In this document: positions 62,270 to 64,000 of the stretch, one piece after another
Layout: every line of letters begins with the position of its first letter
Position numbering within the stretch: position 1 is the stretch's first letter
From: JASGDN01 sp049841275
GTDB taxonomy: Bacteria; Chloroflexota; Chloroflexia; Thermomicrobiales; UBA6265
Length of the DNA: 64,000 bases
NCBI GenBank assembly: GCA_049841275.1
Contig: JASGDN010000036.1
Location: forward strand, 15,916 to 79,915
Direction: 5' to 3'
Notes under the pieces: generated by a model
What the model saw: the letters and a program-made list of their open reading frames with translations, nothing else
Database searches by the model: none
What the model was told of the DNA's origin: nothing
Translations under genes and position numbers: made by a program

Positions 62270-62481
62270 ATGCCATCGCGTCCAGGTCTGGCCCTGCGTC
62301 TCAGGAATCGCCTCTGCGATTCCGGGCGAGCCAACGATGATTCCGTTGTCAATGTTCTTCAGCGCGTCATTGCGCCGTACCGTTCATTCGTTGAATCATC
62401 TGGACCTATCGTAGCATCGCGATATCGTGTTGTCTAGGGGTCTGGAGACATTCGTGCGAAAATGCACAACCCCGATCGCTA

Positions 62482-63609
62482 TCACCGCGCACGCATACGG
62501 ATCGACTCGGCCAGGACTTCGAGCTGATTGCGGTCGATCGCGTAGTACTTCATGCCCCGGCGCGGCTCGACCCGTACAAGACCCGCACGCTCCAGTTGTG
62601 ACAGATGCCGGGAAACGGCGGACTGGGCGATCCCCAACCGCCCGACGATCTCCTGCGCGTAGAGTTCGCCACCGCCAAGCAGATCGAGGATCCGCAGGCG
62701 GTTTGCATCGCCCAGCGCCCGCAGTCCCTCGAGCAACACCTCGCCCGGCATGTTCCCGCCATCGACCGTATCGATGGTATCGTCGCTCGCCAGATCGAGC
62801 GGAAGGTCCGGCATCGCGTCCGGCTGCAGGACATTCGATGCGGAAAAGAAGACCACGAGATCGGGCGGATAGCTGATGTAGCTGACGAATGCCCCGATAT
62901 GGGCCGACGGGCAGAAGGTGACGCTGGCGACGTTGCCGAGCGCTGCCGTCAGCGTCGCGGGCAGGCGATTGCCGGTCAACTCGGCGAAGGCCATGCCGAA
63001 GCCACGGGCCGCGGCCGGTCGCGCAGCGCGCTCGGCTTCGAGCAGACGCTCGCCGTTCACCGCGAAATCCGCCGCATACATCTCGTCCCAGATGCCGCGA
63101 ATCAGGCGAATCGTGCGTTGTTTCAGCGTTGTGGGTTCCGCCAGCAGCCGGAGGACATCCTCCACACCAGCTGTCGTCAACCCTGGCTCCACATACCGCC
63201 TCCAAGCGATCTCCTGATCGACGACCGGCGCGGTCAGCTCCGTGCCAAGGTCGCGATGAACCCGGTCGAACGCGTGGATCGCCATTTGCCGGAAAGCCTC
63301 TGGATCGAGGGATTCCAGATAGGCAACCAGCTCGTCGATCCCGGCGTCCAGATGATCGGGACGCAGCGGCTCGAACCGCATCACCGGCTCTTCCATGTAG
63401 TAGAGCAGGCGACCGGAGAATCCGTGAAGCAGATCGAGATCCTCCTGCAGGGGTGCGGGCAGCGCACGGCGCGCCTCGACCAGGCCACGATCGAGGCCGC
63501 TTCCGGGAACGGCCCGGTACAGGAGGGACATGATGGATACCATGTCCAGCGGGATCGAGAACGCGGTCCGGACCTGAAGCGCCGGCCTTCCGATGACGAG
63601 TTCGCCCAT
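62482..63609 (-). CDS. ArsR-type transcriptional regulator with large N-terminal domain
   Basis: 375 aa from the ATG at 63609 with GGAGAGGGA upstream. The C-terminal 85 residues are a winged helix of the ArsR family: LLEGLRALGDANRLRILDLLGGGELYAQEIVGRLGIAQSAVSRHLSQLERAGLVRVEPRRGMKYYAI. The first 280 residues form a helical sensor region without Cys/His metal motifs, containing LDLLHGFSGRLLYYMEE and LGNVASVTFCPSAHIGAFVSY. This layout is that of DUF5937-type regulators, whose ligand is unknown. A perfect palindrome lies in its own promoter, suggesting autoregulation. Confidence 0.87.
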   Translation of the reverse strand: MGELVIGRPALQVRTAFSIPLDMVSIMSLLYRAVPGSGLDRGLVEARRALPAPLQEDLDLLHGFSGRLLYYMEEPVMRFEPLRPDHLDAGIDELVAYLESLDPEAFRQMAIHAFDRVHRDLGTELTAPVVDQEIAWRRYVEPGLTTAGVEDVLRLLAEPTTLKQRTIRLIRGIWDEMYAADFAVNGERLLEAERAARPAAARGFGMAFAELTGNRLPATLTAALGNVASVTFCPSAHIGAFVSYISYPPDLVVFFSASNVLQPDAMPDLPLDLASDDTIDTVDGGNMPGEVLLEGLRALGDANRLRILDLLGGGELYAQEIVGRLGIAQSAVSRHLSQLERAGLVRVEPRRGMKYYAIDRNQLEVLAESIRMRAR

Positions 63610-63683
63610 GAACCATCCCTCTCCGGGTGCACTGCCACGCTCCACCCAGCGGCAATCCCTATCATCCCGCCTGAATCCCGGAC

Positions 63684-63713
63684 GATATGGGCATCACCAT
63701 ATCAGCATAACAA
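63684..63713 (-). promoter_or_regulatory. Promoter with palindromic operator of the ArsR-type gene
   Basis: GATATGG-GCATCA-CCATATC (63684-63703) is a perfect 7+7 palindrome. On the minus strand it follows TTGTTA (63713-63708), which could be the -35, so the palindrome would cover spacer and -10. It lies about 75 bases before the regulator start and about 150 before the divergent gene at 63852. Confidence 0.5.
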
Positions 63714-63851
63714 TCCAGGGGTCAAGAATGGACATCCCGCCATTCGTCAGTCGCGCGGCGATCGCGATCGGAAAGGCCCCGAAATGCGATACTGCACGAC
63801 AATCGCGACCGTTGCCCCACCGGCACCACGATCCGTGCAACGGAGGACCCC

Positions 63852-64000
63852 ATGGACGACACCCCGAACGAGGCCGCTCGCCAATCCGGGCCGCCCGCCG
63901 ATAGCGGCCATGCCGACCATCGCTCCCGCTTCGCCGACCGCGACGCGGTCACGGCCGCCGAGCGCGACATGCCGCCCGCCGCCAATGCGGACATCGCCGC
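63852..64000 (+). CDS. N-terminal fragment of an unidentified gene
   Basis: An ATG with GGAGG five bases upstream opens a frame that runs to the window end without a stop (49 full codons). The peptide is hydrophilic and Ala/Asp/Arg/Pro-rich (DDTPNEAARQSGPPADSGHADHR), as in disordered N-terminal tails of membrane proteins in this genome. It is divergent from the ArsR-type regulator and may be its target. No product can be named. Confidence 0.55.
   Translation, partial: MDDTPNEAARQSGPPADSGHADHRSRFADRDAVTAAERDMPPAANADIA

Overview
The window is a high-GC bacterial chromosome segment with tightly packed genes on both strands. The best guess from content is a Chloroflexota bacterium of the Thermomicrobia/Sphaerobacter type. 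Reasons: secreted proteins carry low-complexity Ala-Ser-Pro / Thr-Pro linkers after Tat or Sec signals, GTG starts are common, intrinsic terminators are long perfect hairpins with poor T-runs, and the metabolic gene set fits. This is inference from style, not a phylogenetic result. No rRNA, tRNA, CRISPR array or complete insertion sequence was recognised. All gene names rest on motif recognition by eye.

Region 1-13 kb: the tail of a D-2-hydroxyacid dehydrogenase; a LysE/GAP-like membrane protein; a membrane-anchored DUF4015-type glycosidase-like protein; then a minus-strand cobalamin-riboswitch operon. That operon encodes a secreted alpha/alpha-toroid protein, a secreted DUF4430 (transcobalamin beta-domain-like) protein with a C-terminal anchor, an EcfT and a double EcfA ATPase. 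It looks like a two-piece bacterial counterpart of intrinsic factor/transcobalamin coupled to an ECF transporter. The translation operon rpsP-khpA-rimM follows, then a small Cys-rich protein with its own promoter and terminator, a phosphoprotein-phosphatase-like enzyme, and glpD.

Region 13-34 kb: a GH4 glycosidase next to a sugar ABC importer (two permeases and a Tat-exported binding protein, no ATPase); DinB, GNAT and FMN-reductase genes; glpK; a fructosamine-kinase-like gene; a family-5 solute-binding protein; a stretch with a decayed thioredoxin-like gene; and aroF (DAHP synthase). aroF is preceded by a promoter, a 26-aa leader peptide containing FYYAWYF and an intrinsic terminator, so it is probably controlled by ribosome-mediated attenuation. 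sodA, a TSP3-repeat surface protein, NDH-2 and a PHP/CehA-type metallohydrolase complete this part.

Region 34.9-42.4 kb is the accessory part. A GIY-YIG nuclease gene is bracketed by 61-bp inverted repeats. Beside it lies a minus-strand operon of five genes (four of the junctions overlap or are under 20 bp) encoding a tail-anchored protein, a DUF2357/DUF524-type PD-(D/E)XK nuclease (McrC-like), a protein sharing its N-terminal domain with the next gene, an EVE-like-domain McrB-type AAA+ NTPase, and a small acidic protein. This reads as a type IV restriction (McrBC-like) defence system of unusual layout. A DUF1707 / LiaF-C pair follows.

Region 42.7-64 kb: a 904-aa tandem malic enzyme whose first half has lost catalytic residues; a lipoprotein; an inositol-monophosphatase-like enzyme; nagB; a class C beta-lactamase-like hydrolase; a bactofilin-like membrane protein; an M14 carboxypeptidase fused to a helix-turn-helix; an orphan IS630-type helix-turn-helix; cytidine deaminase; a short UvrA-like ATPase; a sirtuin-thioesterase-deoxyribosyltransferase operon; and an ArsR-type regulator with a palindrome in its promoter. 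The window ends in the first 49 codons of an unidentified gene.
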